From the NCBI GenBank assembly GCA_003990745.1, contig RBNI01000010.1, positions 1 to 64,000 on the forward strand: a stretch of DNA of 64,000 nucleotides. The letters are read 5' to 3'. The DNA is from Jimgerdemannia flammicorona. Taxonomy: Eukaryota; Mucoromycota; Endogonomycetes; Endogonales; Endogonaceae. Below, piece by piece: positions 1-12,944 of this stretch (the stretch's first letter is position 1; every line of letters begins with the position of its first letter). The notes below the pieces were generated by a model. It made no database searches and had not been told where the DNA came from. It saw only the letters and a program-made list of their open reading frames with translations. Both the position numbers and the translations under genes were made by a program.

Positions 1-159
1 TAGTCACTTGGACTCCCATTCTTTATTATATCCATCTATCCCATATAATACATAGACCCCTCCCCCTAACCAATCCCCCTAGGGGGGTCCCCTCCCCCTA
101 CCCCTACCCAATGAAAGGCCACTTTGTCCAACACTATCTCTACCCTCCCCCTGCTCAGT

Positions 160-3100
160 TTATAGATCCTTACTACTGCCGCGACATCTCTCCCCCTGAG
201 TACCCCAACCCACCCACCATCCAGTCAGCAGATCCCCCAACAACTCCTCCCACTGTAATACCTTCTCTTGTAACCCCATCTGCCACCCCTCCTTAAATAC
301 AAAAAGCCAATGTCCAGCCAGTCCCACCCACACTACTATCACCCATCCTACAGTGAGCCAACTATCACCAACACCACTCACTAGCCGAGATCTCAAATCC
401 TCCCATCGGCCTCCCTCACTCACCAGCCTATACTCCACACCCAGCCTATTCCCTATTTCTACCCAAAAGTCCCCCAAAACCTCACACTACTCCAACCAGT
501 ATTTCGGCATCTGTACAAGCCCACCAGCTTGCCCAACATTGTATCACTCCTCACACTCCAACTGGCCACCCTCCACCAGATGCCCAGTGCAGTAGTTCAA
601 CATGACATTCCTCCTCAGCATTCTCCACCAAACCCCCCAGAACTTGGGAGGAAGCCACCTCTGCACCTCAGCACTCCATGACCAGATACCTGCCCAGTCC
701 CACTCCTCACCAATCCCTGCCACCTGCCAACCCCTTGGCCAAAGATCCTGGCCAAGACCCTGCTGACACTCCACTCTATCTCCAAGATCAAACTCAACAA
801 GTAGAGCACCCCACAGAAGCAGTCTATCCCATCGCCACATACCAGGACCCCACCTCATCTCCCCCTCATTGCCTAGCCAGCGCAGGCCAATTCGGTGTAC
901 TCCATCTACCACTCCCCACCAAAAGCCCTTAAACCGCAAGCATCAATTTCCATTCAACTCCACCAAAGAGAGCAGATCTCCTGAGGACCCTTGAGGGGAG
1001 GTCCTCATCTCTCAAACCTTCTGCATCAGTGGCACCCACCCCCCTCCCTGCAGTTCAGCAGCTCTCTTCAACCACCAGGCTCGCAAACAATGCAGCCTCT
1101 TAGGGAAATCCACAAGGCCAAGACCTCCTCTGACCACCAGAGTTGCAAGAGTGTCCCAGCTGACCTGAGATCTCCTCCCTGCCCAAATCCAATCTCTAGC
1201 CACCTTCATCAGCCTCTTCACCACCCACACTGGGAAGTCTAGGTGATAGGCTATGTACCAAAGCTTGGGGAACCAGTAGACATTCAGAATAGACACCCAC
1301 CCTGCCAGAGAGATATGGTGACCTCCCCAACCTCGAAGTGTCTCCCCCCAACTGGTCACCCTGCTCTCCCACCACACTTGCAGTAAGACAGAACCATATA
1401 CCGAAAGAAATATACCCAGATACTGCACCACCTCTCCTGAAGGGACAATTGTTCCAATGACATCCCCACCCATCAGTCCATTCCCTAGCACTATTGTCTC
1501 ACACTTATGCCAGTTGAGCTTCACCCCAGAGTGAGCCTCATACCATTCCACTGTCCCTTTAAGTGCCTTGACATCTGCCACTGACCCAAGTCCAACCACC
1601 ATGTCATCAGCAAAGGCCCCCACCTTCCACACTATACCATAAATAGAGAGCCCTGCCACCTTCCGGCAAATCCTATCCATCAAAGGCTCTAATGAAAGGG
1701 CATATAGAACAGGGGACAGAGGGTCCCCCTGAGGAACTCCTCTTCCCAAGAAAAACACCAGACCTCAGTGACCATTACACATTAGCACCGCCTGACTGCT
1801 ACCTAGCAGATTCAACATAGAAGCCCGAAATCTTGAGGGAACACCGATTCTATCCAACACCTTGCCCAGCCAAACCCTCCATACACAGTCATAGGCCTTC
1901 TCCTGGTCCAAAAAGACCAACCTTCCATCCAGTCCACAAGCCCGGGCCCCTTCAATTCCATGCAGTCCCATCTCTTATAAGCCTGCCCCCAACAAAGCCC
2001 CTCTGCTCCTCCCCCAACACCTGTTGGGCAACCTTCTGCAGCCTTGTGACAATCACCTTAGTCACCATCTTTCTGTCCATATCCAGAAGCATGATCAGTC
2101 TCTAATTCTTCCAGTCTTCCCTCCTCCCCTTATCTTTGTACAATAAGGCCACCAACCCAAGGTCCTGCTCTCCAACCCACTCACCACTCTGAAGAACATA
2201 GTCACAGAGAGTGGCCATCTCATCCAAGAATCCAGGGACCTTAACCATCTTCTTCCAGAAGTCCCACGGTAACCCATCCTCCCCTGGTGCTGTTCCCAGC
2301 TTAGTTGCTGCAAGGACACTCTGGATCTCCTCTCCTTGCACCAGTAAGATCAAGTCACCTAGTCTCTCCACTTGCAGCAGCTCCCACTCCTCTAGTGTAT
2401 CTTCAATCGCCTCCTCATCAGCACCCCCTTCCCCCTCACTACACAAACCCTGCCATCTCTCTTTCAAAACCTCTAGGATTTGTTGTGTGCCATGTACCAT
2501 ATCCCCCTCAGCATCTAAGACCCCATCCCACCTATGTCTCACCCTCCTAGCTTTAAGGAGTCTTGACAGGTATCTAGTAGGCCTCTCACCCTCCTCAAGC
2601 CCCTGCCACTGTAGCCTAGCAGCCATTCTCTGCATATGAACCTTCTCCTCCTCTCACAACACCTGTTGCAGTTCCACTATCTCCAATTTTGTCTGCTCTG
2701 TCCTCCAATCCTCCATCCCAACAGAAGTAATCAATTCCACCCACTCCATTTGCAATCTCCTCAGCCTGCCGGAAGCACACCTCATGCGCTTCCTCCTCTG
2801 TTGCCCTACTTCTCTACCCCCTCCACCCCAATAGCCCCTTGCAGCCTCTTTCAATCTCATCCAATGGACACCAATAGACCAACCTTCCCACTTCCAGTTA
2901 GAGACCTTTGCCTGAATGTCCTCCACCCATTGGTCCCACAACACCTTCTCAGCCAGCAGGGAGGAGTTAAGATACCAATGTCTGGGTCCATCTCCACTCC
3001 CCCCAAACTGTCTCTGCCCCAAAAGTCCCCAGTGATCCGACCATGAGCACCACACCACCTCCAATGTCTTCCAAACATCAGAACCCCAACACTCGGCTGT

Positions 3101-3712
3101 CAGAATCCAATCAATCCTTGTGCCCAAGCCATTCACCCAATGTGTGTAGACCCTGGTGTTGCCCCACCATTTTCTACACATATCCCCTAATGAGCTCAAA
3201 TTCTCCACCTCCTCCCAAGCATCCAGACCTCCACTCCTCCCTCCTGTATTCCTCCCTCCATCAGTTCTGTCCAGATGTTGATCCTGAACCATGTTAAAGT
3301 CCCCACCAAGCACATCAACCCCTTCTTCCAGAAGAATACCCTCCTCCAGCAGCTCCTTAATCCACACAGTCCTCTTGCCCCTAACTGCTGGACAGTAGCA
3401 AGAGCCAACCCTCACTGACTCCCATCCTGGCTGACACCAATCCCCCCAGACCAAGTGATTACCCCAGCTCCTGATCACCCCCAAGTCCCCTCTACCCTTT
3501 CTCACCAGAATTGCTACTTTCCCAAACCAAGCTATAGCCCCACCCCATTCTCTAGTCCACTCTACCCGATTGTCCTCATCCTCACATCACACATCCTGTA
3601 GTAAAAAGAGATCAGCCTCCAATCCCTTGAGCCAAGTAAAAATGTTCCTATACTGCCCAGCTCCCCGTAACCCATTCACATTCAAAGAGAAAATGTTGGT
3701 TGTACTGTTCAT
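160..3712 (-). pseudogene. LINE ORF2 (endonuclease-reverse transcriptase), broken
   Basis: ORF2 starts at an ATG complementary to 3710-3712, about 30 bases after the ORF1 stop. The N-terminus has the EEP-nuclease motif LNVNGLRG. Further on are GGDFN (near 3.3 kb) and a WSDH motif (near 3.05 kb), typical of apurinic-type LINE endonucleases. The RT domain follows, with FLDQEKAYD near 1.9 kb, GVPQGDPLSPVLY near 1.73 kb and FADDM at about 1600-1617, the catalytic Asp pair being present. The C-terminal part (about 550-940) is Trp/Cys/His-rich and resembles the zinc-binding tail of LINE RTs. Several in-frame stops and frame changes make this a pseudogene. Confidence 0.85.
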
Positions 3713-3741
3713 AGGAAATAATGTTATATAGTGATCCCATC

Positions 3742-5770
3742 CTCTACAAGTCTGCAGTCAGCTCCTCCTGTACCAAGTCCAAGTCATTTTCTGCAGCTAG
3801 TTCCCTTTCCCCAGCCTCCTGTACCTCCAACCCTCTCAGAAGTTCCACCATCACCCCATCTTCTCTCTCCTCAAAATCCTCATGATACTCCAGACAGGCC
3901 TCCTGCCAGAGCTGCAAACCATAACACTCCACCCAATAGTAGGCAGCTCGTTCACTAGCAACAACCCCCAGCTCCACCTTCCTCACCTCATCAACCTCGT
4001 ATCTCTCCTCCTCCAGGAAAATGGCAAGAATCTCACCCTTCAGTGCCTCCATTACTCCATCTCCATGCAGAATTTATGTCCAATGCTCCTCAGGCATTAC
4101 ACGCAGGTCCACTTCTCCCAACTCCTCAGCTGCGAGGTTGTCTATCACCTTTCTCACCTATAGCAGGTTCTCCACCTCCTTCCCTTCCAGAGTTCCAGGC
4201 CTCCCTGCATCCAACATCATGGTATCAACTCCTACACTGGTAGCCTCATCCCACTCCTCCTCTGGGACATCCACCAGCTCGTCCTCACCAACTGCTACCA
4301 TCTGTCTCCCTTTCACCACATCAGGGACTCCAAAGGTTACTGGCTGGGCCCCCTTCATCAGCACATCTTCTACTGCCCCTCTCTTCACCTCTGGGCCCCT
4401 TCTAATAAGAGGGGGGGGGGGTGGTATCCAACTTCTGCTCCCAGACTTCGAATGTACCATCTGCATATGAGTCCTTGGTCGGCACCTTCACAGTCCCTTC
4501 CTTGTTTGCCTCTACCTCCCCTCCTCCTTTACTAGCCCAGACACTGGCTTTGGTGTCCCCAACCTCCTCAGCCTTATTCACTGTCTTCTTAGCCCCACCA
4601 CTCATACTTGCCAACAGCTCTCTCTGCCACCTGTGCCCCTGGGCCCACTCCCACTGCCCCTTGTTAGTTCGAATCCTCTTTCCATCAACTATCTCCAGAT
4701 GCGTTGTCTCCTCATACAATTTCCAGGCCTTCACCCTCCTCTCAACTGCACCACTCAACTCCTCCAATGTCTCCAACAAGTCCTCTTCCTCCTCTTCACT
4801 TCCTCTCACCCATGACACCTTACAGACAAAGGCCCCCCACATCAACACTGAGGGCCAGTTGCTCATCTTCCCTGTAGCCTCCTTGTCCACCAGTCTAATA
4901 CTCACATCCACATTGCTAGTTCGAATAGCAGTCCCCTTCCACACCTGGAAACTGATATCCACCACATCTCCATACTCTGCCATTACCTCCTCCACCCTCC
5001 TCCTAGTCTCCTCCTTCATCAAAGTAGGCACCCCCTTCACCAGCAGCTACACCACTCTGGGGTCCCACCTCAAACAGTGCATCATAGGAACCATCACCTC
5101 ACCAACTGCCACTCCAGTCTTCATCACCTCTTCCAGTGGACCTGCCTCCTCAAAGCCCACCTCAACTCCCTTCAGGCCCTTCAAGAACTTCACCAAGGCA
5201 GCCCCAGCCACCTGCTTCAAGACAAGCCCCAAGACCATCCTCACCATCACTGCCAAGCCACAGAAGCACAGTGTCACCACAAACTCTGAGATTGACTTCC
5301 TGAGTAACAGTGCTACTGCCAGCCCTATTACACCATTAGCCAGGTCTCCCTTCTGCATTGGGGCCCCCTGCCCCATACCTCCATCAGCTGTCGCATCTCT
5401 TTTTTTTTCCTGATTGCCTGTCACACTACCATCAGCAGTCCCATCCCCAGCCACAGTACCTCCAGCACCTATGCTTGCATCCCCCCCCTGAGTACTGCTC
5501 TCCCTCCCTAGGCTCACCTTGCCCTTCCCTACCACAGCACCAGCCCTAGACCCAGCCAGCCACCCACTCCCCTTCACCTTATCCACAAAGCTAGGGGGGC
5601 CCAGCATCCCCCCACTGCTACCAGCCACTGATCCACTTCCAGAACCCTCGCCACCCTTTGACCCTCCAAAGGCCTCTATCCCCAGACCATACCCCCTCTC
5701 GACCTGCTGCCAGCCAAAGGCCTCAGGTCCACCTGACCCAGCATGCCCATCAGAACTCTTGCTTGATGAT
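3742..5770 (-). pseudogene. LINE ORF1, broken
   Basis: The region upstream of ORF2 encodes a protein rich in Gly/Ser at its N-terminus (about 5.05-5.75 kb), with a hydrophobic Val/Leu-rich stretch near 5.1-5.3 kb and an acidic Glu-rich C-terminal half (3.74-4.8 kb). It aligns residue by residue with the same region of the second LINE (56.65-58.68 kb), which supports it as the true ORF1. No CCHC knuckle is visible. A run of 11 G on the plus strand at 4411-4421 changes the frame here; the second LINE has only a short G run at that point. ORF1 proteins of fungal LINEs normally bind RNA; that role is inferred. Confidence 0.72.
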
Positions 5771-5838
5771 ATTTTTATAATACCTTTCCTCCACTTTGTG
5801 TTGAAAAACTGTTGCTTGAAGTTTGTGTAATGTGAATT

Positions 5839-6630
5839 GTACAGGAGAAAGGCCTGTCAACCAGTCATGTAGGCTACACTATCTGTACATGCTGTACAAT
5901 GATTAAAAATATGAAAAATTACTAGACAATCTCCAGCACAAGGCTCTAGGCCTGATGCCTGCATATCTATGCTCTATGATGCCTGTCTACCTCCACTTGC
6001 TTTGCTTGCTCCAGTGCTAAGACTCTACTCTGCTCTGGTCATATGGCTCTAAGCCTGATGCCTGTACTTTCAGATGCTGATGATTTTTAGGTTTTTAAAA
6101 CTATAAGTGACAATTACATAACAATATTGATAGTCATTGGTCTAGTTCCATTTTTGACATTGTTTTTATATTTGTATAATGATAGATCACGTGACTGGTA
6201 CCTTTTCCCAATTGTTTCTATATTGGGTTTTTAATAGCCTATCATGTGTATAGATTGATGAAGCCTAATTCAGACTTTTGTTTAGATTGGAGCAAGGTCT
6301 GGATACTTATGCACTATTCTGATTCTGGAATTCCAGAGTTTGATCCATATATTGTATACTCAAACTTTGTTCTCAATTTTGAATAAAGACCATCATGCAT
6401 TGTTGTGCTATGGATGGGTTGCAGATCTATTGCATCTTGTCTCAGAAAACACTTTATTCTGATTTTTTATTCTGTTGTGAAAATTCACATAAGCTTATTG
6501 CTTCCTACTGCTTGACCTCTTACTGGTGACCTTCATATCCACCATAACAGTATCACATCTCAGTCTAAACTCTTCCTCGATTTTCTACTCATTTTATAAT
6601 AAAAAAATAAAAAAAATAAAAAAAAAAAGG
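5839..6630. other. Intergenic, AT-rich, ends in an A-rich tract
   Basis: No coding region recognised. It contains an imperfect direct repeat around GGCCTGATGCCTG near 5.95 and 6.06 kb, and ends with an interrupted oligo(A) tract at about 6599-6628 that abuts the truncated gypsy copy. The A-rich end could be the tail of an unrecognised retroposed fragment on the plus strand. Confidence 0.5.
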
Positions 6631-6671
6631 TCCCAGAAGAAAGGCAAGACCCCTCTGCGACCCAGGAGACA

Positions 6672-8085
6672 GTGAAGCCTTCCACCAACATTGGAGAAGA
6701 ATTGATACCCCAGCAATGGCAACAACTAGTAGAACTCCTCAATAAATATCAAGATATCTTCACTACAGACTATGGCAACCTGCTATACAATCCATCATAC
6801 CACCATAATATAAATACAGGAAATGCAACACCCATCCAGCAGAAACCCTATAGAATCCCTCATCACCTAAAGACTTTCGAAAAGGAGTACATTCAAGAAC
6901 TCTTAGACAATAGAGTCATCTGACCCTCAACTAGCCCTTGGGCCAGCCCTGTACTTATTGTACCAAAGAAAGGAGGATGGAGACTCTATGTAGATTACAG
7001 GAAGCTCAATTTAGTCACCAAAAAGAATGCCTATTCTTTGTTCAGAATCAATGATCTTTTGGATCAGTTATAAGATGTCAGATACTTCAGCAGTATGAAC
7101 CTTTTTGCAGAATTCCACAAAATCCCCATGGACTCAAAAGACATTCAAAAGACAGCCTTTCTTACTCTAGGAAAACTGTTTGAATATCTCTGAATGCCCT
7201 TTGGACTTTGCAATACACCCCCCATCTTTCAGAGGATGATGAATTCAGTCTATACTTCTCTGATCCACTACTACCTGATTGTATATATGGATGACTCCAA
7301 CATCTATTCAGCAAATCTTGAGGATTACCTGCACTACCTAGAAGAATTCTTCAAGCTCACTCACAAGAACCATCTGAGACTCAATGTCAAGAAATGCTAC
7401 TTTAGAAAACAAAAACTTGAATTTCTTGGATTCATAGTTTCAAAAGAAGGAACCCATATAGACCCAAAGAAAACTGTGAAGATCAACAATTGGCCAGTAC
7501 CTAAGATCCCAAAGAAAACACTATCATTGCCAATACTAGTATCCTACTACAGATGGTTTATCAAGAACTTTGCCCAAATCACTACTCCAATCCAAATCCT
7601 TCTCAAAAAAGAAATACCTTATCAATGAACAGAATCACAAGAACTAACCTTCAAGGAACTCAAGAACCACATGACCACAGCACCAATCCTTGTCTATCCC
7701 AATCTACAGAAGTCATTCATCTTATATATAAACTTCCTAAGATGGCCTGAGAGTAGTTCTAGCCCAAGAAGGACCTGACCAATAATATAATATAATATCT
7801 TATATAAGCTGAGCTACTAATCAGCAGTAGATGAACTATGGCAGCACCAAACTGAAATGCCTTACAGTTATATTGGTAGTTACCTTGTTCAAGCATTACC
7901 TCATTAAAAAAAGATTCATCCTGATAACTGACCATGTAGCCCTCAAATGGCTATTCAACTATAAGAAATCTACTGAAATTCTAGCCTATTGGATCCTTAT
8001 CCTCCAGGAATACAAAATCACCATTATCTACAAAGCAGAGAAAGCCTACAACAATGTTAATATACTTTCCTGTCAACTCCAATAA
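6672..8085 (+). pseudogene. Gypsy RT/RNase H, copy 1, broken
   Basis: Decayed pol segment. The RT palm is recognisable from [10 protein letters not shown] near 6.97 kb, the PFGLCN block at about 7.2 kb and the catalytic YMDD at about 7.28 kb. RNase H is present near 7.85-7.97 kb with a TDH motif. In-frame stops occur at several sites where copy 2 has CGA, TGG or CAG codons, and one or more frame changes lie near 7.6-7.8 kb. Confidence 0.85.
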
Positions 8086-9135
8086 ACCAGAAGAAGGTTT
8101 TCCCAAGGAACTACACCCTAAAGGAAGCTCCTCAGACCATCAAGGCACAAGAAGATCTCATTTGAAAAGAACATCAGAAAGCCCACCAAGGATAGGCGAA
8201 TATATATCAATATTGGCCCAATCTCAGAACACAAGTCTAGGATATGCTCAGAACATGTGATATCTGTGAGAAGTACCAAGGGAGAAAGAACCACCAAACA
8301 CTACTACAACTAATTGTACCACCAGAAAACATCTTTCAGAGATAGAGAGTAGACAGAATTAGACCTCTACCAGTTACACTAAGAAGAAATAAGTACATCC
8401 TTGTATTTGTAGAATATCTAACCAAGTGGTCAGAGGCTTTTCAATGGAAATTGCAAATGTCTTAACCATTGTAGGCCTTCTCTATAGACTCACACTCAGA
8501 TATGGACTTTCAAAAGAGCTTATCTCTAATCAAGGCACAGAATTCATCAATAACATAATTATAAGTTATGCCTGAATTCATAAGATCCACCTCAAATAGA
8601 CCACATAATACTACCCTCAGACCAATGACATGACAGAAAGAATGACCCGGACCATTAAGAAAGAACTTATCTAAGTCAATCCTACCAATTGAGACCTCTG
8701 CTTATCTGAGATCCTATGGAAAATTCAGAACACCCCTGCTGCCTCCACCAAACAAAAGCTATTTGAAATGATGTTTGCCAAGAAAACCAGAACTGCTGAC
8801 CTTGAGAATCTTAGAGATCTCCTCAAGAAGACAGAATAGTTATATAATAGACCTGAGTTCAGATTATCATGGCCCAAGAAAGACAAAAGTAGTACTATAA
8901 CTAGAAGCAGAAGGATTAGGAGATCAAGATTGGAGATCAAGTACTAGTTTGAAGAAGCATGATTGAAATGAATTTTGCCACCAAACTGGAGCCCAAGTGA
9001 GAAGGATCTTATCTTGTATATAACATCAGAGAAACCAGCATCTATTTAAGAAGTATGGATGGATGAACCCTCAGAACATCAGTATACATCAACTGCCTCA
9101 AGATATATCTCTCTCACCATAAACCAGACAAATGA
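8086..9135 (+). pseudogene. Gypsy integrase, copy 1, broken
   Basis: Aligns with the copy 2 integrase: a HHCC-type zinc-binding remnant (His pair near 8.17 kb, Cys pair near 8.27 kb), a decayed DDE core (first Asp region near 8.35 kb, second near 8.53 kb) and a C-terminal GPY/F-like segment near 8.98-9.1 kb. It ends with LKIYLSHH followed by TGA at about 9133, overlapping the start of ORF3 as in copy 2. Confidence 0.78.
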
Positions 9136-9631
9136 CCAGCATCTTCAGACTCTTGTCCTGAGTTTATTCCAATTACTCCCAGTTCCCTTTTCACAATTCT
9201 GACAAGCTGATGGAAACTCTCTTCAGCAAATCCAGACCCATCAAGAGAACCTCACCCTGGTCAGACATTTACTACAAGTCCACCATCTATAGGCCTACTA
9301 TATAATTGGAGAACAGTTACAGAACCTTCCAGTAGCAGACCTAACCTACATCAGAAACTCCTTTGGTCTCACTCAGCAAAACACCACTGCTGCAGACAGA
9401 CTGTATACAATCTACAAATGAAATGTTCCAGTATTGATACAGATACAATTTTCCCTAAATGATATATAAAACATGAATCCTGCCACCTACTGGAGCATTA
9501 TCAACCATGCTGAGATCCTATTTTCAGAGGAAGAAGAAGAACCTGTCAAGTGGAGTGCCTTTGATCCCAATGAAGATACTAGTTCAGATATTGGGACTGA
9601 AGATACTTATGTGCATTGGAATGATAACTAA
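9119..9631 (+). pseudogene. Gypsy ORF3, copy 1, broken
   Basis: The conserved extra reading frame downstream of integrase. It spans 513 bases here, exactly as in copy 2. The start ATG has become ATA at 9119-9121 and a few internal codons are stops, all explicable by transitions. The C-terminal acidic run (EEEEE, then Asp/Ser-rich) and final WNDN before TAA correspond to copy 2. Function unknown. Confidence 0.75.
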
Positions 9632-9671
9632 AGGATTTTCTGAGAGCAGAGCACCCTTTAGTGGGGGCTGA

Positions 9672-10987
9672 TATAATAAGCAACAGAAATGTACTACCAA
9701 ATTCATAAATTAGCCATATACTATATCTGGTACACTAGGCAACCAAGACTGCTTTACTGTGCCAATCTGTATAATTAGCCAGAGATACCAGAAATAGTAT
9801 GTTTACCTGTACCAAGTGGGTATACCATACCAGGTGGATACACTGTACTATCTAGAAATACTTACTATAGATAGCAATCTATAGTTAACAATGTAGAAAC
9901 CAGATAGCAACCACAACTGTATAAAATACCCCAGAGATAAGAGTGAATAAACCTCCATCTGCAATTTGAACCCAAAGCAAAAGACAAGCCTTTCTATCAT
10001 GCTTCAAGAGGAACTCTACAGCCAGTGCTAGGAGATTGTGAGCTTTGCTATTTCCTTTTCCCACTCCAGTCTACTTTCTGATATAAAGCCTTGGTTCACT
10101 TGCCAGAAAAGTCTGAAGATTTGCTGCCAAAGTTCAAGGAAGAACTTTGCCATCTTTCAAGAGTAATCTACTGCTTAAGGAATAAGCCACTGTTTTCAAG
10201 AAGAAGTCTGCCATTTTACCAGAAAGCCAGTCTATTGATGCAACTTCACAGTAGAGCCAGTCTAATGATATAACTCCACACAAATGAAGCCAGTCTTGAT
10301 GCAACTTTGCTCAAGAAGGACCCGCCATTCCCAGAGAGCCACCGATTCAGGAAGAATCCATGTCATCCACCATTTTCAAGTCATGCGCCGTTTTCGAGTT
10401 ATTCACCACATTCTCAGAAGAGCCGATTCAGGAAGAATCTGCATCACCCAAGTTATTTCCCCAAACCTTGGCAATTCACGAAGAATCCGCGACATCTGAG
10501 CTATCCAAGTTATTCGAATTACCTGCCACCCGAGTTATTCACCTGTTCCCAGTGAGCCGATTCAGAAGAATCCATGCCATCCCCTATTCCCTATGGGCCC
10601 GATTCAGGAGAACCTGTGCCAAATCGAGTTATCTACCAAAATCGCATGCTTTTGGAGATCATTGTTACCCAAGAAGGAAACCACTAAATTGCCAGATTGT
10701 TCTGCATAAGAAAGCTGCTAAATTGCCAGACCATCATGCATAAGGAGATCTCCATGCTACACAGAGATTGTCATGCTACACTAAATCACCCACCACATAT
10801 ACAAATCACCACAATATCCAAGAACCCACCCCAATAAGGAAATTGCTCACAGATATTCAGCTTTGACTATTATACTACTAAACACCATGAATATTTTGTT
10901 GCTTTTAACAAAGTAACTGGGGGCTCAAGCCAAACTACATCAATCCACAACCTTGTAATTCGCCTCCATTGAGCCAGGCATGTTACA
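9672..10987 (+). repeat. 3' LTR of gypsy copy 1
   Basis: The LTR begins right after the purine tract (the canonical TGTGAC start reads TATAAT here) and ends in GTTACA. It contains the family's conserved terminal block with GGGGGCTCAAGCC near 10919 and CATTGAGCC near 10970. It is followed by ATAT. Confidence 0.85.
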
Positions 10988-11154
10988 ATATTCACTATAA
11001 TGTATTAACTATACCACTATATAGTTTTATTTTAGTTATATTATTATTACTATATAATATTGAAAATAGATCCAATAGAGTAAATAAAGTCTATATTGAA
11101 GTTTAAGATAATAAATATAAATAATATATTCTGCTTTTTAGAGATATTAGATAT

Positions 11155-12437
11155 TGTAATATACCCGGCTCAATACAAGATTGGGGGTTGGTGTAGTTTG
11201 GCTTGAGCCACCAGTTACTTTGTCAAAAAGTAACAAAATGTTCTAAGATTCCTTATTGGTGTATAGTGGTATAATAGTCAATCTTAATACAATAGTCAAT
11301 GTCTTTATTGGGACAGTTCTCTGGGTATAGTGGCAATTTCTGTTTGGCACAGTATGTGTGACGATCTCTGTATAGCGTGATGTTCTCTGTGTAGTGTGAC
11401 GATCTCCAAAAGTATGCAATTTCTGGTGTGATGATCTCTTGTATAACGCGAGTGAATTCTTTATACGATTTCTGCTTAATGATCTTGGCAGACTTCCTTA
11501 TACAATTTGGCAGATAACTTGATTTGGCGGATAACTTGGTTTTGACACAGATTCTCCTGAATCAGCAGACTCTTCTGGAAATATCGGATAACTTGATAAC
11601 TCAGATAACTTGAATGATGTGGATAACTTGGATATCGCAGATTCTTTCTGAATTGGCAGGCTTCTGGGAAATAACTCAGATGGCGCAGATAACCCAGGTG
11701 ACATAGATAATTCAATAACTTGGATAACTCGGGTGGCAGATAACTTGATGCAGCAGATTCTTCTGGGAAATAACTTCGAGGGCGCGGATCATGGATTCTT
11801 GGGAAGTTATATCAAAGACTGGCTTCATTTGCATGGAGTTATGTCAATAGACTGGCTCTATTGCAAAGTTGCATTAGGAGACTGACTTGTGGCAAGATTC
11901 TTATATAAGTTTTCTGGAAATGACAGATTCTTCTCTTCTGGCTTATCTGGCAAGTGAATCAAAAATGTAGCAGACTTCTCTTAAAAACAGACTTGTTCTT
12001 TATATTGAAAAGTAGACCAGAGTGGAAAGTAAGCTTACAATCTCCTAGTAGTAGCTTTAGAGCAGGTGTTTCTTCTAAGTATTGAAATCCTTCCTGGATC
12101 AATTGACTTTTGGCAGATATATCCCTTGAAGTATAGTGGGCAGACTTGTCTTTTTTTTTTATTTTTGAACTGAGGTTTATTCACTCTTATCTCTGGGGTA
12201 TTTTATATAGTTGTGGTTACTATCTGGTTACTACATTGCTAATTATAGATTGCAATCTATGGCAAGTATTTCTGGATAGTACAGTGTACTGGATCTGTAC
12301 AGATAAACATACTGTTTCTAGTATCTCTGGCTAATTATACAGGTTGGCACAGTAAAGCAGTCTTGGTTGCCTAATGCACTAGATATGGTATGTGGCTAAT
12401 TTATGATTTCAGTGATACAATTCAGCTGCTCATTACA
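11155..12437 (-). mobile_element. Inverted solo LTR of the main gypsy family
   Basis: Read on the minus strand this is an LTR starting TGTAATGAGC at 12437 and ending ATTACA at 11155. It follows the copy 1 LTR closely, including the blocks around TTGCCTAATGCACTAG and CCCAGAGATAAGAG in reverse complement. No internal region is attached. It is bounded by ATAT on both sides (11151-11154 and 12438-12441), a 4-bp target duplication. Solo LTRs arise by LTR-LTR recombination. Confidence 0.87.
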
Positions 12438-12944
12438 ATATTAATTATATATAATAGGTATAAATATATTATATATTTCTTTTAAGTAACTTGTATTTAA
12501 GTCACTCTAGAGTAGTATAATAAAAATAAATATAAGTCTATCTATATTTTTATAAATAAAACTATAAAGATAAGAATATCTAATACTATACATAAATACT
12601 TACTAGAATCTTAATATTTCTTATGGATAATTTATCAGAAGTTTTTTATATCTAATATTTAAAATGAGATCTAAAATATTCTTCATTATTAATAAAGTAA
12701 TATAGTATTTCTCACTCTATAATTACTAATATTAGATATTTATTAAGAGAATTTTTAGATATTAAAGAGATTAATATACAATATACTTATATTAAAAAAA
12801 GTAAAGAATTGATCAAAAGTAATAGTAAAAAGAGTATTAATAATAATATCTTACTATCATATATGTATATATTATATTACAAAGTATCATTTTACAAAAC
12901 TAATGATGAGAATGATGAAAGAAAGCTAACTGTAAGCTGAATAT
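12438..12944. other. AT-rich intergenic sequence
   Basis: Very AT-rich with no recognisable coding or repeat structure apart from short A/T runs. It ends in ATAT directly before the 5' LTR of copy 3. Confidence 0.6.

Larger units (their letters stand above)
1..5838 (-). mobile_element. Non-LTR retrotransposon (LINE), copy 1, degraded
   Basis: A nearly full-length LINE lies on the minus strand with its 3' end at the window edge. The first ~50 bases are the complement of the LINE 3' end, whose signature AATAAAG...AGTCCAAGT recurs before poly(A) tails elsewhere in the window. Reading leftwards from about 5.84 kb it carries ORF1, then ORF2 with endonuclease, reverse transcriptase and a C-terminal Cys/His region. 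No RNase H was recognised. The 5' end is set by loss of similarity to the second LINE copy (53.1-58.7 kb). Stops and frameshifts interrupt both ORFs, so it is not autonomous as read. Assignment to a Tad1-like fungal clade is plausible but not tested. Confidence 0.88.
6631..10987 (+). mobile_element. Ty3/gypsy element, copy 1, 5'-truncated
   Basis: Sequence from 6631 matches copy 2 from about 41948 onward, so LTR, gag, protease and dUTPase are missing and the copy starts just before the RT frame. It continues through RT, RNase H, integrase, ORF3 and a purine tract (TTTAGTGGGGGCTGA) into one LTR at 9672-10987. Many codons have become stops by transitions, for example CGA to TGA at about 6921 compared with copy 2. 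The 3' flank begins ATAT. Confidence 0.88.

Noticed and set aside
4421..5413. Long plus-strand open frame of 330 codons
   Set aside because: It is antisense to LINE ORF1, Ser/Thr/Pro-rich from the complement of Gly/Glu/Val-rich coding sequence, and has no counterpart in LINE copy 2.
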